Source of the DNA: Bacillota bacterium
GTDB lineage: Bacteria; Eremiobacterota; SpSt-956; JAKJGF01
Length of the DNA: 64,000 bases
Reading direction: 5' to 3'
Assembly: GCA_029555925.1 (NCBI GenBank)
Contig: JAKPQU010000630.1
Coordinates: 1-64,000, forward strand
The notes below the pieces were generated by a model. That model ran no database searches. It was given only the letters and a program-made list of their open reading frames with translations, and was not told the origin of the DNA. Made by a program: the position numbers and the translations under genes. Shown piece after piece: positions 34,501 to 44,122 of this stretch. Positions within the stretch are counted from its first letter, which is position 1, and each line of letters opens with the position of its first letter.

Positions 34501-35497
34501 AATTAAGCGGGTGTCTCGAAGGATCTCCCAGAGGAAGCCAGGGAAATAAAAGAGGTGTTTCATTATAATATTCCCTGTATAGCTGGGTATGGAGATTCAA
34601 TCCTGCTGTAAAACCTGTTGAAAGAGCAGTAACAACTCCGGAGACAGGCGTTACAATATTACCTGCTGCCACAACACCCGGTATTCCCGTGTTACCTTCA
34701 TTATCAACCTTTATATATCCTTTTTTCAACATTATTCCTCTGTCTTTTAAAAAATCAGTCACACCTGTTTTCAGGGTATAAGAATTATAATCAACCAGTA
34801 TATTTTCATAATGCTTTTTCTCAATTTCTTTTCCGGCCATGTCTGCAAGAATAATTTCAAGGGTTTTGTCGTCTTTTTCTCCGTTAATCTTCATAGTTCC
34901 GTAGTGAATATGAAGCTCTTTGTATGTTTCCATTTCTTCTTCCGTCAGTTTATCCTCTATAATGACAAGACTGTTTACATCAGGCCTTATATCTTTAAGT
35001 TTCAATGCAAGTTCTGCCGTTTCGACACTGCAACCGAGAACAGCTATATGCGCCTCCTGTGGAAGAAAAGTAGCTTCCAGTTCTATGGGGCTGAACATTA
35101 CTCTTATATATTTCATGTATTTTGACATGTTACCATGAGGGAAAAATCCTGTACAGATGGCAACTTTCTTACTTTTATATACTCCGCTGTCTGTCTCCAC
35201 TGTTTTTATATCACTCTTTAAATCTACATTTATTACCTTTTCATGCTCCTTAAGGATAAGGCCTGATTCCATGGCATCTGTCTTAAGAAAATCCATAACC
35301 TTATGGCCCATAAAAAACCATCTGTGGGTTACACGGAGTTTACCGTATTTTGCGAAAGCTCCTATTTCAGACCCTTCTATTACAAGTCCTTTGAACCTGC
35401 CTGAACTATATATGGGAATACCTGTAACGGCAGTTATCGCACAGATAAGTCCTGCAGGGCCTCCCCCTATTGTTATTACATCATATATGTCGGACAT
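34496..35497 (-). CDS. FAD-dependent thioredoxin-reductase-like oxidoreductase
   Basis: The fold is that of the low-molecular-weight thioredoxin-reductase family: an FAD loop (ITIGGGPAGLICAI), an ATG-like motif (AICTGFFPHG), a degenerate NAD(P)H loop (VLGCSVETAELALKL) and a C-terminal FAD motif (GIPGVVAAGNIVTP). The redox-active CxxC of true thioredoxin reductases is missing, as in ferredoxin-NADP reductases of this fold. It may therefore move electrons to an iron-sulfur partner or act on another substrate. It is convergent with the second radical SAM gene. A role as electron donor to the maturases is attractive, but it is guilt by association only. Confidence 0.8.
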   Translation of the reverse strand: MSDIYDVITIGGGPAGLICAITAVTGIPIYSSGRFKGLVIEGSEIGAFAKYGKLRVTHRWFFMGHKVMDFLKTDAMESGLILKEHEKVINVDLKSDIKTVETDSGVYKSKKVAICTGFFPHGNMSKYMKYIRVMFSPIELEATFLPQEAHIAVLGCSVETAELALKLKDIRPDVNSLVIIEDKLTEEEMETYKELHIHYGTMKINGEKDDKTLEIILADMAGKEIEKKHYENILVDYNSYTLKTGVTDFLKDRGIMLKKGYIKVDNEGNTGIPGVVAAGNIVTPVSGVVTALSTGFTAGLNLHTQLYREYYNETPLLFPWLPLGDPSRHPLNS

Positions 35498-35518
35498 AAA
35501 TTAAATTCCTTTCTTTAA

Positions 35519-35725
35519 AGCGTGACATTGTAAGCTTGACGCGTGACGGGTGGTTCGTGATGCGTGATGCGTTATAATCATGACGCGTGACGCGTGATAA
35601 TCGTGACGCGTAAAGCGTATTTTCTCACAGGGCGTTTAATAAAACGCCCCTACTCGACATTTACGTCTCACGTCTCACCCTTCACTTTTCACGACTCACA
35701 ACTCACGACTCACAACTCACGATTA
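35519..35725. repeat. Long composite heptamer element
   Basis: GTGACGC/GTGATGC units with TATAATCATGACG and GATAATCGTGACG segments, a central palindrome GGGCGTTTAATAAAACGCCC, then many CACGACT/CACAACT units reaching the stop of the HEAT gene. Very similar to the element at 29.0-29.1 kb. Confidence 0.75.
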
Positions 35726-37966
35726 CTGATTACCATCAGTCCCTCCATCATCAGGCTTTTCTTCCAGACCATAGATTTTCTTCATAGATGTAATTGCAGC
35801 TGTCTTTAAATCGGCATTACCGGACTTCATTGCATCTACGAGTATATCTATTGCCTTATCGTCACCGAGTAATCCCAGCGTTTCTACGGCTTTGATTTTT
35901 ACTGTGAGATCACTTTCACTTCCGAGTAATTTTATAACAGGATCAACCGATTTTCTATCTCCAATATATCCGAGAGAAATCACCGCATAAGAACGTACAT
36001 CTTTATCTTTATCTGAAAGAACTTTTATAAGAGGCTCGACTGCTTTTTGAGAACCTATACAACCGAGAGAATCTGCAGAGAAAGCTCTTACCTGACTGTC
36101 TTCATCATCAAGTGCTTTTACAAGAGATTCTACAACTGTTTCATTTCCGCAATCTCCAAGTTTATCTGCTGCGAAACGTCTGATTTCCGGTGCTTTATCC
36201 GTAAGAAGTTTACGAAGAGGTTCTATAGAATCTTCGTCAATAAGATTGCTGAGAGCTTTCATAGCGGCCTGCTGTACATCTGTATTTTGCTCTTTAAGTA
36301 ATTCTACAAGAAGAGGGAAAGCTTTTTTTGCCACCAGATTGCCAAGAGCTTCTGCTGCTTTAGCTTTTACCGACGGTTCACTGTCTTTCAGGAGACTTAT
36401 AAGTGGATCTACTGCCCGTTCATCTTTAAGATATCCAAGGGAATCTGCCGCATAACATCTGACAGATGTATCACTGTCTTTCAATAACCCTATGAGAGGT
36501 TCAACTGAGGAATTATCATTGAAATACCCCAGTGCATCGGCTGCCGCCCCTCTTATGGCAGGATCTTTATCTGACAGGAGAGAAAGAACAGGTTTAACCG
36601 CCCTGGTATCGGCAAGATTTGCCAGGTTTGTCATGGCAAAAATCCGGACGTCATTATATTGACTGTTAAGAGATGTAATAAGAGGTTCCAGAGCATTCTC
36701 ATTCATAAACCCTGCAAGAGATTCCGTTACGGTGGAACGGAGATTTACATCGGACGATTTTAAAAGTTCAAAGAGAGGAACCATTGCTCTGCTGTCACCC
36801 AGCGCAGAAAGAGCCTGTACAGCATTTGTTTTCACCTGTTCATCCTTATCTTCCAGGGCAATTATAAGAGGTTGAACTGCCTTTGTATCACCGAGTTTTC
36901 CCAGGGAAGCAGCAGCATTTGCCCTGACGGGACTGTCAAGGTCATTGAGAGCTTCTATAAGAGGATCTACGGCTTTATTGTCTGCAAGATTGCCAAGAGA
37001 AATTGCCGCGAAGGAACGGACTTCTCCGTCTTCATCGCCGAGAGCTTTTATAAGTGGCTGCAGTGCTCTCTTATCAGCAAGGGCTCCCAGGGAATTTACT
37101 GCCATAGCTCTTACAGAGTGGTCACTGTCTTTAAGGAGTTCAATAAGAGGAAGAACGGCAGTTGTATCACCCAGGTAACCGAGTGCATCAGCAGCTTTCG
37201 CCCGGACTTCCATATGTTCATCTTTAAGTAATTTTAATAATGGCTGTACGGCTTTTTTATCTGCAAGGGTTCCAAGAGAAGCAGCAGCTGATGCCCTGAT
37301 ATTACTATCACTGTCTGAAAGAGCTTTTATAATAGTATCCAGAGCTTTCTGTCCTCCTATGGAAGCCAGGGCTTCTATTACGGAACTTCTGACTCTCGGA
37401 TCACTGTCCTGTGCTGATTCGGCAATATGATCTGCTGTTTCAGCACCATAAAGAGCTAACAACCTTACTGTCTGCTGCCTTATTTCGGGATAATCATCTT
37501 TAAGAGTCTTCAATATCGGTTCTTTAGGAGGCGGTGAAGAAAGATAACTGAGTGATTGTAAAGCACGATACCTTACAGAAGGATCTTTATCAGCCAGGAT
37601 TTCCATAATAGACGTTACCAGCCTATCTCCGCTTATGGCTGCGAGGGAATCTGCAGAACAGGCCCTTACCTCGGGATCTTTATCTTTAAGTGTTTCCACA
37701 AGGGGATTTATTATCTTTTCATCGGTAAAATAACCAAGGGAATCTGCTGCTGCAGATCTTACACCGCTATCCTGATCCTTCAGGGCTTCAATCAGTTTAT
37801 CTACTACGGAATTATCTCCTATTTTACCGAGCATACTGGCAGCATTTCTTCTTACATTCGGATTTTCACTTTTAAGGTCTTTCAAAAGATCTTCTACGAG
37901 AGATGCAGCCATAGAACAGGTCTGTAATATAAAAACAAAGATTACAATTAAAAGAAATTTCTTCAT
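35723..37966 (-). CDS. Secreted HEAT (PBS-lyase type) repeat protein
   Basis: A signal peptide (MKKFLLIVIFVFILQTCSMAA) is followed by about 22-23 tandem 31-residue HEAT repeats of the PBS-lyase type (consensus VxPLIxLLKDxDxxVRxxAADSLGxLGDxRA) and a short Asp/Gly-rich tail. The family forms right-handed solenoids for protein binding. Export suggests an envelope or extracellular scaffold. The frame extends to 38125, but AAAGGAGT precedes the ATG at 37966 and this choice exposes the signal peptide; the extra residues look like non-coding DNA. Confidence 0.9.
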   Translation of the reverse strand: MKKFLLIVIFVFILQTCSMAASLVEDLLKDLKSENPNVRRNAASMLGKIGDNSVVDKLIEALKDQDSGVRSAAADSLGYFTDEKIINPLVETLKDKDPEVRACSADSLAAISGDRLVTSIMEILADKDPSVRYRALQSLSYLSSPPPKEPILKTLKDDYPEIRQQTVRLLALYGAETADHIAESAQDSDPRVRSSVIEALASIGGQKALDTIIKALSDSDSNIRASAAASLGTLADKKAVQPLLKLLKDEHMEVRAKAADALGYLGDTTAVLPLIELLKDSDHSVRAMAVNSLGALADKRALQPLIKALGDEDGEVRSFAAISLGNLADNKAVDPLIEALNDLDSPVRANAAASLGKLGDTKAVQPLIIALEDKDEQVKTNAVQALSALGDSRAMVPLFELLKSSDVNLRSTVTESLAGFMNENALEPLITSLNSQYNDVRIFAMTNLANLADTRAVKPVLSLLSDKDPAIRGAAADALGYFNDNSSVEPLIGLLKDSDTSVRCYAADSLGYLKDERAVDPLISLLKDSEPSVKAKAAEALGNLVAKKAFPLLVELLKEQNTDVQQAAMKALSNLIDEDSIEPLRKLLTDKAPEIRRFAADKLGDCGNETVVESLVKALDDEDSQVRAFSADSLGCIGSQKAVEPLIKVLSDKDKDVRSYAVISLGYIGDRKSVDPVIKLLGSESDLTVKIKAVETLGLLGDDKAIDILVDAMKSGNADLKTAAITSMKKIYGLEEKPDDGGTDGNQ

Positions 37967-38008
37967 TATTATAACTCCTTTTTCAAAATATATAATCTCA
38001 TAAACCTG

Positions 38009-38036
38009 TATGAGAATCGTGACGGGAGGATATAAT
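38009..38036. repeat. Family C fragment, copy 3
   Basis: TATGAGAATCGTGACGGGAGGA, the left half of a family C element, lies in the 321-base gap between the HEAT gene and prfA. A short run of TTCAC-type heptamers follows at about 38125-38145. The rest of the gap holds the prfA promoter. Confidence 0.55.
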
Positions 38037-38199
38037 TTATTACATGCCAAGATCAGCAGGCAGTTATATGAAATCCTCCTTTCTGAAGCGTAACATATTA
38101 CCTGTACCTTACCTCTCTTCCCCATTCACTCTTCACCCTTCACGAATTAAATTTCTCCAAATAAAAATTAAATCCTGTTTATTTGGTAAGCAATCTACC

Positions 38200-38228
38200 T
38201 TGACAAATAAAAAACTATTAGATATTCT
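38200..38228 (+). promoter_or_regulatory. Promoter of prfA
   Basis: A perfect -35 TTGACA (38200-38205), a 17-base spacer and TATTCT (38223-38228), about 60 bases before the prfA start. Confidence 0.6.
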
Positions 38229-38287
38229 ATAACAGTCGGAATTTATGACATAGCCAAAAACCTGGTTAGAAAAAAGGAGAACTTGAT

Positions 38288-39361
38288 ATGTTTGACACAG
38301 TAAAAGAATTATATGGAAGATATACGGAACTGGAAAAAAAGATCTGTGAGCCTGAGATAATTGCGGATAGAGATAAATATAAAGAAATGGTAAAAACCAT
38401 GTCTGACATGGAAGAAATAGTAAATGTATATAAAGAATATTTAAATATAAAAAAAGAACAGGAAGAAACCCAGGAACTTTTAGAAATGGAAGACGATCCG
38501 GACAGTAAAGAGATGGCAAAAGAAGAACTGGAAGAATTAAAAATAAAAGAACAGGATTTAATGGACAGATTAAATGATATGCTCACCTATAAAGATCCGA
38601 ATGATGATAAAAACATAATTATGGAAATAAGAGCAGGTACAGGAGGAGAAGAAGCATGTCTCTTTGCAGGAGACCTGTTCAGAATGTATTCAAGATTTGC
38701 TGAAAACAGGAAATGGAAAACGGAAATTATTGATGCAAACAGGACAGGACTTGGAGGAATAAAAGAAATTACCTTTGAAATAAAAGGGAAAAAAGTCTAC
38801 AGTATTTTAAAATATGAAAGCGGAGTTCATAGAGTTCAGAGGGTGCCGTCCACAGAATCCAGCGGAAGAATTCATACGTCAACTGCCACTGTGGCAGTAT
38901 TACCAGAAGTAGATGAAGTAGATGAGGAAATAAAGATTAACCCTGCAGATTTAAAAATAGATACATATCGTTCCAGTGGAGCAGGAGGTCAGCATGTAAA
39001 CAAAACAGAATCTGCCATAAGAATCACCCATCTTCCTACAGGTCTTGTTGTATGCTGCCAGGATCAGCGGTCACAGCATCAGAACAGAGACAAGGCCATG
39101 AGAGTTCTTAAAGCCCATCTTCTGGACAGGATGATAAAAGAACAGGTAAATGAAATAGATGAACAGAGAAGAGGCCAGGTAGGGTCAGGAGAAAGAAGTG
39201 AGAAAATACGAACCTATAATTTCCCGCAGAGCCGTATAACAGATCACAGAATTAATCTGACTTTACATAATCTGGATGCCATTCTGGACGGATATCTTGA
39301 TGATTTTGTAGAAGCCTTTAATAAATATGATAAGGAACAGAGAATAAAAGCTATAGCGTGA
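38288..39361 (+). CDS. prfA: Peptide chain release factor 1
   Basis: This is a full-length RF1 (357 residues) with the N-terminal coiled domain, the codon-recognition tripeptide region VPSTESSGR (PxT as in RF1, not the SPF of RF2), and the GGQ loop SSGAGGQHVNKTESAIRITH that triggers peptide release at UAA and UAG stops. SD AAAAGGAG. The stop codon TGA is created by the first GTGATGC heptamer following the gene. It is followed by prmC, the usual partner, across a repeat array. Confidence 0.97.
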   Translation: MFDTVKELYGRYTELEKKICEPEIIADRDKYKEMVKTMSDMEEIVNVYKEYLNIKKEQEETQELLEMEDDPDSKEMAKEELEELKIKEQDLMDRLNDMLTYKDPNDDKNIIMEIRAGTGGEEACLFAGDLFRMYSRFAENRKWKTEIIDANRTGLGGIKEITFEIKGKKVYSILKYESGVHRVQRVPSTESSGRIHTSTATVAVLPEVDEVDEEIKINPADLKIDTYRSSGAGGQHVNKTESAIRITHLPTGLVVCCQDQRSQHQNRDKAMRVLKAHLLDRMIKEQVNEIDEQRRGQVGSGERSEKIRTYNFPQSRITDHRINLTLHNLDAILDGYLDDFVEAFNKYDKEQRIKAIA

Positions 39362-39500
39362 TGCGTGATGCGTGATAATTGTGACGCGTAACGCATAACG
39401 CGGGTGGTTTTGTGATGCGTAATGCGTGATACATCACGCGTAAGGGTCAGGTTCAAACCGGTCACTGGTCACTGCACTGCTCACTGCTCACCACTCACTA
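39357..39500. repeat. Heptamer array between prfA and prmC
   Basis: GTGATGC, GTGACGC and GTAACGC units, then TCACTGGTCACTGC-type units, interrupting a normally tight operon and providing the prfA stop. Confidence 0.75.
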
Positions 39501-39503
39501 CCT

Positions 39504-40355
39504 ATGAAAATAAAAGAAATACTCACATGGGCGGAAGACAGAATATATAAAGGTACTTCCTCTGATATACCGGCACGAGAAGCTGAAATACTTCTGGAAT
39601 ATATACTCAAAATAAGCCGCGAAAAGCTTTATATAAAATTATATGAAGAATTTCCTTCAGAATATCTTGAAAGGTATAAATCTGCAGTAATAGAGAGAGC
39701 GTCAGGGAAACCTCTGTCTTACATAACTCACACAAAAGAATTTATGTCTCTTCCGTTTTTTGTAAATCCTTCTGTATTAATCCCGAGACCTGACACGGAA
39801 ATTCTCGTAGAAGAAGTAATCACTATAGCAAAAAACATAAAAAATCCGGTCATACTTGATATGGGGACTGGCTCCGGATGTATAGGTTTAACTATTGCCA
39901 GTTATTTAAAAGAAAGTTCTGTATGTGTCACAGATATATCTTCCGAAGCAATCGCCATAGCAAAAAAAAATGCAGAAAATCTATCCCTGAGGTCAGTTTC
40001 TTTTTACTGCGGAGATCTATTCGAGCCTGTAGAGGGACTTGATTTTGATATTATCGTATCAAATCCTCCCTATATAGCTTATGAAGAAATGAACAGTATT
40101 TCAAAAGAAGTAAAAGACTATGAGCCCTGTACAGCCCTTTTCAGCTCAGAAAAAGGGTTATTTTTCTATAAAAAAATAATCTCTCAGTCAAAAAATTATT
40201 TAAAAAAAGAAGGCTTTCTGGCTTTCGAAACAGGCATAGGACAGGCAGAACAGGTGAGTAATTTAATGAAAATCCATAATTTTAAACACATAAAGATCAT
40301 AAAAGATTTAAGCGGTATAGAAAGAGTTGTTACAGGGATGCATAGTGAGCAGTGA
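39504..40355 (+). CDS. prmC: Release factor glutamine methyltransferase
   Basis: A helical N-domain (DIPAREAEILLEYIL) is followed by the SAM domain with VLIPRPDTEILVE, ILDMGTGSGCIGLTIA and the signature IIVSNPPYIAYEE. PrmC methylates the Gln of the GGQ motif in RF1 and RF2. The position after prfA supports the call. No SD is seen; the DNA just before the ATG is repeat-derived (CACTACCT). The stop is provided by GTGAGCA. Confidence 0.95.
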   Translation: MKIKEILTWAEDRIYKGTSSDIPAREAEILLEYILKISREKLYIKLYEEFPSEYLERYKSAVIERASGKPLSYITHTKEFMSLPFFVNPSVLIPRPDTEILVEEVITIAKNIKNPVILDMGTGSGCIGLTIASYLKESSVCVTDISSEAIAIAKKNAENLSLRSVSFYCGDLFEPVEGLDFDIIVSNPPYIAYEEMNSISKEVKDYEPCTALFSSEKGLFFYKKIISQSKNYLKKEGFLAFETGIGQAEQVSNLMKIHNFKHIKIIKDLSGIERVVTGMHSEQ

Positions 40356-40484
40356 GCAGTTAGTAAGAGTCACCTACTATAATCGTAACGCGTAACGCGT
40401 GACGCGTTACGCGTAAAATTCACTCTTCATCCTTCACTTTTCACTCTTCACTCTTCACGACTCACGACTCACTTTTCACTGTTA
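40343..40484. repeat. Composite heptamer array
   Basis: GTGAGCA units, TATAATCGTAACGCG, inverted GTTACGC units, then TTCACTC/TTTTCAC and CACGACT units. It spans the convergent ends of prmC and the membrane protein gene. Confidence 0.75.
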
Positions 40485-42027
40485 CTCTGCCTGAAGAGTA
40501 AACGGCCAATCTGTCTTTTTCATTAAAATTCTTTAATTCCAGTAAAAAACTGTTCTTTTTAAAATCAAAAACTGTATAATCATCATTAAAAAATGTACTC
40601 TCTATATTATTAGTATTTGCATTCATAAAAATCGCTTTTTTGTCGGAGAGGCCAACACGATAGATACCGGGAGATTGTACCAGAACCGTGGTAATTTTAT
40701 CATCACTGTTATAAAGAGAATTAAACAAAATAATTTTAATTTTTTTAGTATCCATATCTTTTCTAAATAAAGAAATCGCATTATGCAAGCCATTTCTATA
40801 AATATAGGCACCGTGGAAATTATCCGGGAGACAGGGAATAAACAATCTGCCAGGAACATTTAATGCTGTTAAATCAAACAATATATTTCTGGATATACAG
40901 GAGGCTGTATGCCAGTTACAGTCAGTATAATAAAGTGACATACCGGAGAGTAAGACTGCTGCTACCATAAACACAATAATAAATTTTCTGTTGATCTTCA
41001 GAGATATAATCACAGAGGACAGATATATGGACATAAAACATGAAGGTAAATATAACAATCTGGTTCCCTGAGTATCTATATTCGAAACTCCTAAATTAAG
41101 GACAGGTAAAATAGAAATAATAGAAAGAAAGATAAGAAATAAATAAAATGTTCCCGTAACTCTATTATGTAACATAGAAATAAGTGAAATGAGAACAATC
41201 ATCGCTACTATTCCGGCCAGAGCAAAAGACCAGTAAGCTTCGGGAAGAGGCGGCAAAAAAACCATGCATGGATAGAAAATAAGCTTCATAAAATGGACCA
41301 AGGTAAAATTAAAATGAACCTTTGCACCGTATCCTCCTATAAAAGTTCCTAACTGTATATATCTGACCGGAAGATATAAAATAAATATAATACCATACAG
41401 GAAGGGTAATAAAAAACTCTTCTCACATCCTGTTAAATAATAATATAACTCACAGGAACCTATTATTAAAGGATAAATAATAACAGATTCTTTAGAACAC
41501 AAAGCAACAAAAAATAAGAGAAGAGATATGATGATATAAGATGTTTTATACTTGGTTCTGTACATTAAATACCATAGAAATGAAAAAAGACAGAAAAAAG
41601 TAGCAAAAAGGTCTGTTCTTCCTGATATCCACGAAACAGCCTCTGTATGGGAAGGAAGGGTTAAAAAGATAAAACCGGAAAATACCGGTATTGCCATTTT
41701 ATGAAAACAGGCCAGCCCCGGCCTGTCAGTTAAACATACAGCTATTAAACACAGCAAAAATGCATTACAGCTATGGACTAAAATATTAGTTATATGATAA
41801 CCATAAGGATTTAATCCCCATAATTTATAATCGGTATATAGACTCAACATAATTACAGGTCTGAAAAAACCGCCATGTCCTCTGAACCACATACTGAAAG
41901 GTCCGAAATTGGACACAGAATGGATAAGGTCGAAATCATCTGACAGGAAAAAATCGCCCAGAACATTGGAATAAAGCAAAAATCCACTCGCTATGAATAT
42001 AAAAAATAAAATTACATATTTTCTCAT
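40462..42027 (-). CDS. Polytopic GT-C-like membrane protein
   Basis: Ten or more transmembrane helices follow an exported loop with FLSDDFDLIHSV and FFRPVIMLSLYTDYKLWGLNPYGYHITNILVH. This matches the first luminal/periplasmic loop of TMTC- and PMT-like GT-C glycosyltransferases, whose acidic pair (DD) is catalytic. They transfer sugars from lipid-linked donors. A soluble C-terminal beta-rich part of about 120 residues follows. The last codons overlap repeat DNA (VTVKSES). No SD is clear. Confidence 0.7.
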   Translation of the reverse strand: MRKYVILFFIFIASGFLLYSNVLGDFFLSDDFDLIHSVSNFGPFSMWFRGHGGFFRPVIMLSLYTDYKLWGLNPYGYHITNILVHSCNAFLLCLIAVCLTDRPGLACFHKMAIPVFSGFIFLTLPSHTEAVSWISGRTDLFATFFCLFSFLWYLMYRTKYKTSYIIISLLLFFVALCSKESVIIYPLIIGSCELYYYLTGCEKSFLLPFLYGIIFILYLPVRYIQLGTFIGGYGAKVHFNFTLVHFMKLIFYPCMVFLPPLPEAYWSFALAGIVAMIVLISLISMLHNRVTGTFYLFLIFLSIISILPVLNLGVSNIDTQGTRLLYLPSCFMSIYLSSVIISLKINRKFIIVFMVAAVLLSGMSLYYTDCNWHTASCISRNILFDLTALNVPGRLFIPCLPDNFHGAYIYRNGLHNAISLFRKDMDTKKIKIILFNSLYNSDDKITTVLVQSPGIYRVGLSDKKAIFMNANTNNIESTFFNDDYTVFDFKKNSFLLELKNFNEKDRLAVYSSGRVTVKSES

Positions 42028-42052
42028 ATAAATACTGTTATGTCCTCTCGTC

Positions 42053-42105
42053 AGGGGTTATACGTTACGCATCAAGCTTATAGTGAGTAGTGAGTTAAAT
42101 CACAC
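42053..42105. repeat. Short heptamer array
   Basis: Degenerate ATACGTTACGCATCA and GTGAGTA/GTGAGTT units between the membrane protein start and the HEAT gene end. Confidence 0.5.
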
Positions 42106-42106
42106 A

Positions 42107-43876
42107 TTATGAGCCGAACAGTCTGGCCCAGAAACTTTTATGACCTTCCATCTGTTCCAGGGTTAATTCAATTTCCTGTTTCACACCTGGCCCGGCAGTT
42201 TTCCTGAGGAGCTTCAGAGCAGGCACAGCAATTTTATTGCCAATTTTTTTCAGGGATTTTATAGTCAGAAGCTGCACTTCAGCAGATTCATCCTGCAACA
42301 TATCAATCAGAGCAGAAAGAGCCTTCTCGTCATGCTTGTTGCCCAGTGCTTCTATAGCAGCCAGTTTCACTGGCAGGTCATCTGTTTTCAGAGATTCCAC
42401 GAGAGGTGTTACAGTATCTCCATGACTTATTATCCCCAGTGATTTTATAATGTTTACTTTTAAATCTTTTTCTTCGAGGAATTTTATTAACATATTACAG
42501 GCAGAAGGACTGCCGGTGGATGCAATAGCTTTTACCGCCAGTTCCTTTATTTCCATATCCTTAAGTTCCATGGCATGTTGAAACATATCAATCATGTCTT
42601 CCCCGGCACCGAGTTTATTTATAGTTTTAAGTATTTCCTTTTTTACCTCCATACAGGGAGTAGAAATAAATATGTCCTGCAATAGAGGAATAGAATCTCT
42701 ATCATTGAGTTTTCCAAGGGCTCTTATAATCAGTTTCTGGAATACCGGGTTACTTGAGTTCAGTTCATTTCTTAATCTATCCAGCCCGTTATCTGTTAAA
42801 TGTCCTATATCAAAAAATATTTCTACAACAAGATCCTGCGTTATTTCATCAGCTCTGTTAAGTTCTTCTGCAAGGGGCAGAAGAGATGAAGAACAGATAA
42901 AAAAAATGGAATCTCTCATAACTTTAAGTGTTTTTTCACTGTTATTTTTTAATTCCCTTACAAGAAATTTCACAGCCCTGTCACTTTTTATTTTCCCGAG
43001 ACATTTTGCAGCAATTGTTCTTATATTTTCATTTTCACTTCCGAGGGCTTTTATAAGTTCATCGACTGAAGGTTCTCCGATTTTCATCAATGCATCTGCT
43101 GCAAGTCTGTTTTCTATAACCTCTACCAGGGGTTTTACAGACGGTATGCCGATCTTCACAAGACCATCTGCCGATGATGTGGCTACATTCAGAAATTTAT
43201 CGTCAAGTTTTTTTATGAGCACAGGAACAGAACTTTCATCACCTATCTCACCAATGGCAATAGAAGCAAGCCTCCTCACATTTACATCACTGTCTTCTTC
43301 AAGGGCCTTTGTCAGTTCATCTAAAGCCTTCGGCTCTTTAATCTGCCCCAGAGATGTTGCAGCAGCACTTCTGACTTCGGGATCCCTGTCATGCAACATT
43401 GTAATAAGACAGTCAACGGATCTGACACTGCCTATTTCTCCAAGAGCTTTTATGGCAGATACCCTTGCTGTCTCATCTTTTAATGTTTCAATCAGAGGCT
43501 CAACGGCTATGTCAGAACCTATATTACCAAGTGCTTCGGAGACGGCATTTTTCATTCTTGTTTTACCTTTTTGCAACATTTTTATGAGTATATCCAGGGA
43601 GTCTTTTTCCTTTAAATGCCCCATGGTCTTTATAATAGAAAATTTTACTTTTTTAAGGGTTTCAACGTTTATATGAGGAGGAAATTGTTCAATTTCGAGA
43701 AATGTCAGGAGTTTTCTTATATCCTCATTATTTCGTGTCTCTTCTATTTCTTTTATAGCTTTTAAAAGGTCCTGTATATTGTCTTCAGTAAGGTTATTCA
43801 GTAAAATATTTATATCTTCCATAAATTTTTCAGTATTACAATCTCCGTACATATGCCGAAAAAAAAAGGACGGCAA
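42107..43876 (-). CDS. Cytoplasmic HEAT-repeat protein
   Basis: This protein of up to 589 residues is built of about 15 HEAT/PBS-lyase-type repeats (for example DIAVEPLIETLKDETARVSAIKALGEIGSVRS). It has no signal peptide, in contrast to the 36 kb HEAT protein. The N-terminal about 60 residues are helical. Likely a protein-interaction scaffold. The longest frame begins at TTG 43876, with GGAG 12 bases upstream. ATG codons at 43852 and 43822 (MEDINILLNNL) are alternatives without good SDs. Confidence 0.85.
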   Translation of the reverse strand: MPSFFFRHMYGDCNTEKFMEDINILLNNLTEDNIQDLLKAIKEIEETRNNEDIRKLLTFLEIEQFPPHINVETLKKVKFSIIKTMGHLKEKDSLDILIKMLQKGKTRMKNAVSEALGNIGSDIAVEPLIETLKDETARVSAIKALGEIGSVRSVDCLITMLHDRDPEVRSAAATSLGQIKEPKALDELTKALEEDSDVNVRRLASIAIGEIGDESSVPVLIKKLDDKFLNVATSSADGLVKIGIPSVKPLVEVIENRLAADALMKIGEPSVDELIKALGSENENIRTIAAKCLGKIKSDRAVKFLVRELKNNSEKTLKVMRDSIFFICSSSLLPLAEELNRADEITQDLVVEIFFDIGHLTDNGLDRLRNELNSSNPVFQKLIIRALGKLNDRDSIPLLQDIFISTPCMEVKKEILKTINKLGAGEDMIDMFQHAMELKDMEIKELAVKAIASTGSPSACNMLIKFLEEKDLKVNIIKSLGIISHGDTVTPLVESLKTDDLPVKLAAIEALGNKHDEKALSALIDMLQDESAEVQLLTIKSLKKIGNKIAVPALKLLRKTAGPGVKQEIELTLEQMEGHKSFWARLFGS

Positions 43877-44017
43877 ATAATATTCTTTCTCCGGGTGAGA
43901 AAAATCTTCTATAATATTCGTAATTTTTATTCCAACTTCCTGCTTTTATAAATAAATATAAAATTCAGGTAAGGATATCGACTTTATGAATGGATAGTGT
44001 TAAAATTATAAGGATGT

Positions 44018-44104
44018 GAAGGGTGAGTCGTGAGTTGTGAGTCGTGAAGAGTGAAAAGTGAAGGGTGAAGGGTGAAAGGTGAAATTTACGCGTCACGCGT
44101 CACG
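44018..44104. repeat. GTGAAGG/GTGAGTC heptamer array
   Basis: GTGAGTC, GTGAGTT, GTGAAGA, GTGAAAA, GTGAAGG units, then two inverted GCGTCAC units. It is immediately followed by the SD of the ATP-grasp-like gene. Confidence 0.78.
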
Positions 44105-44122
44105 AGAAAGAGAGGTTATTAT

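Noticed and set aside
35519..35725. Heptamer arrays as CRISPR arrays
   Set aside because: The unit is only 7 bp with no unique spacers of 25-40 bp, units vary within one array, orientation flips in the middle, and no cas gene is present.
36047..37231. Plus-strand frames opposite the 36 kb HEAT gene
   Set aside because: Periodic shadows of the 31-residue repeats without SD or recognisable domains.
42594..43676. 360-residue plus-strand frame opposite the HEAT gene
   Set aside because: A shadow of the regular HEAT repeats on the other strand; Ser/Phe-rich with no family features.
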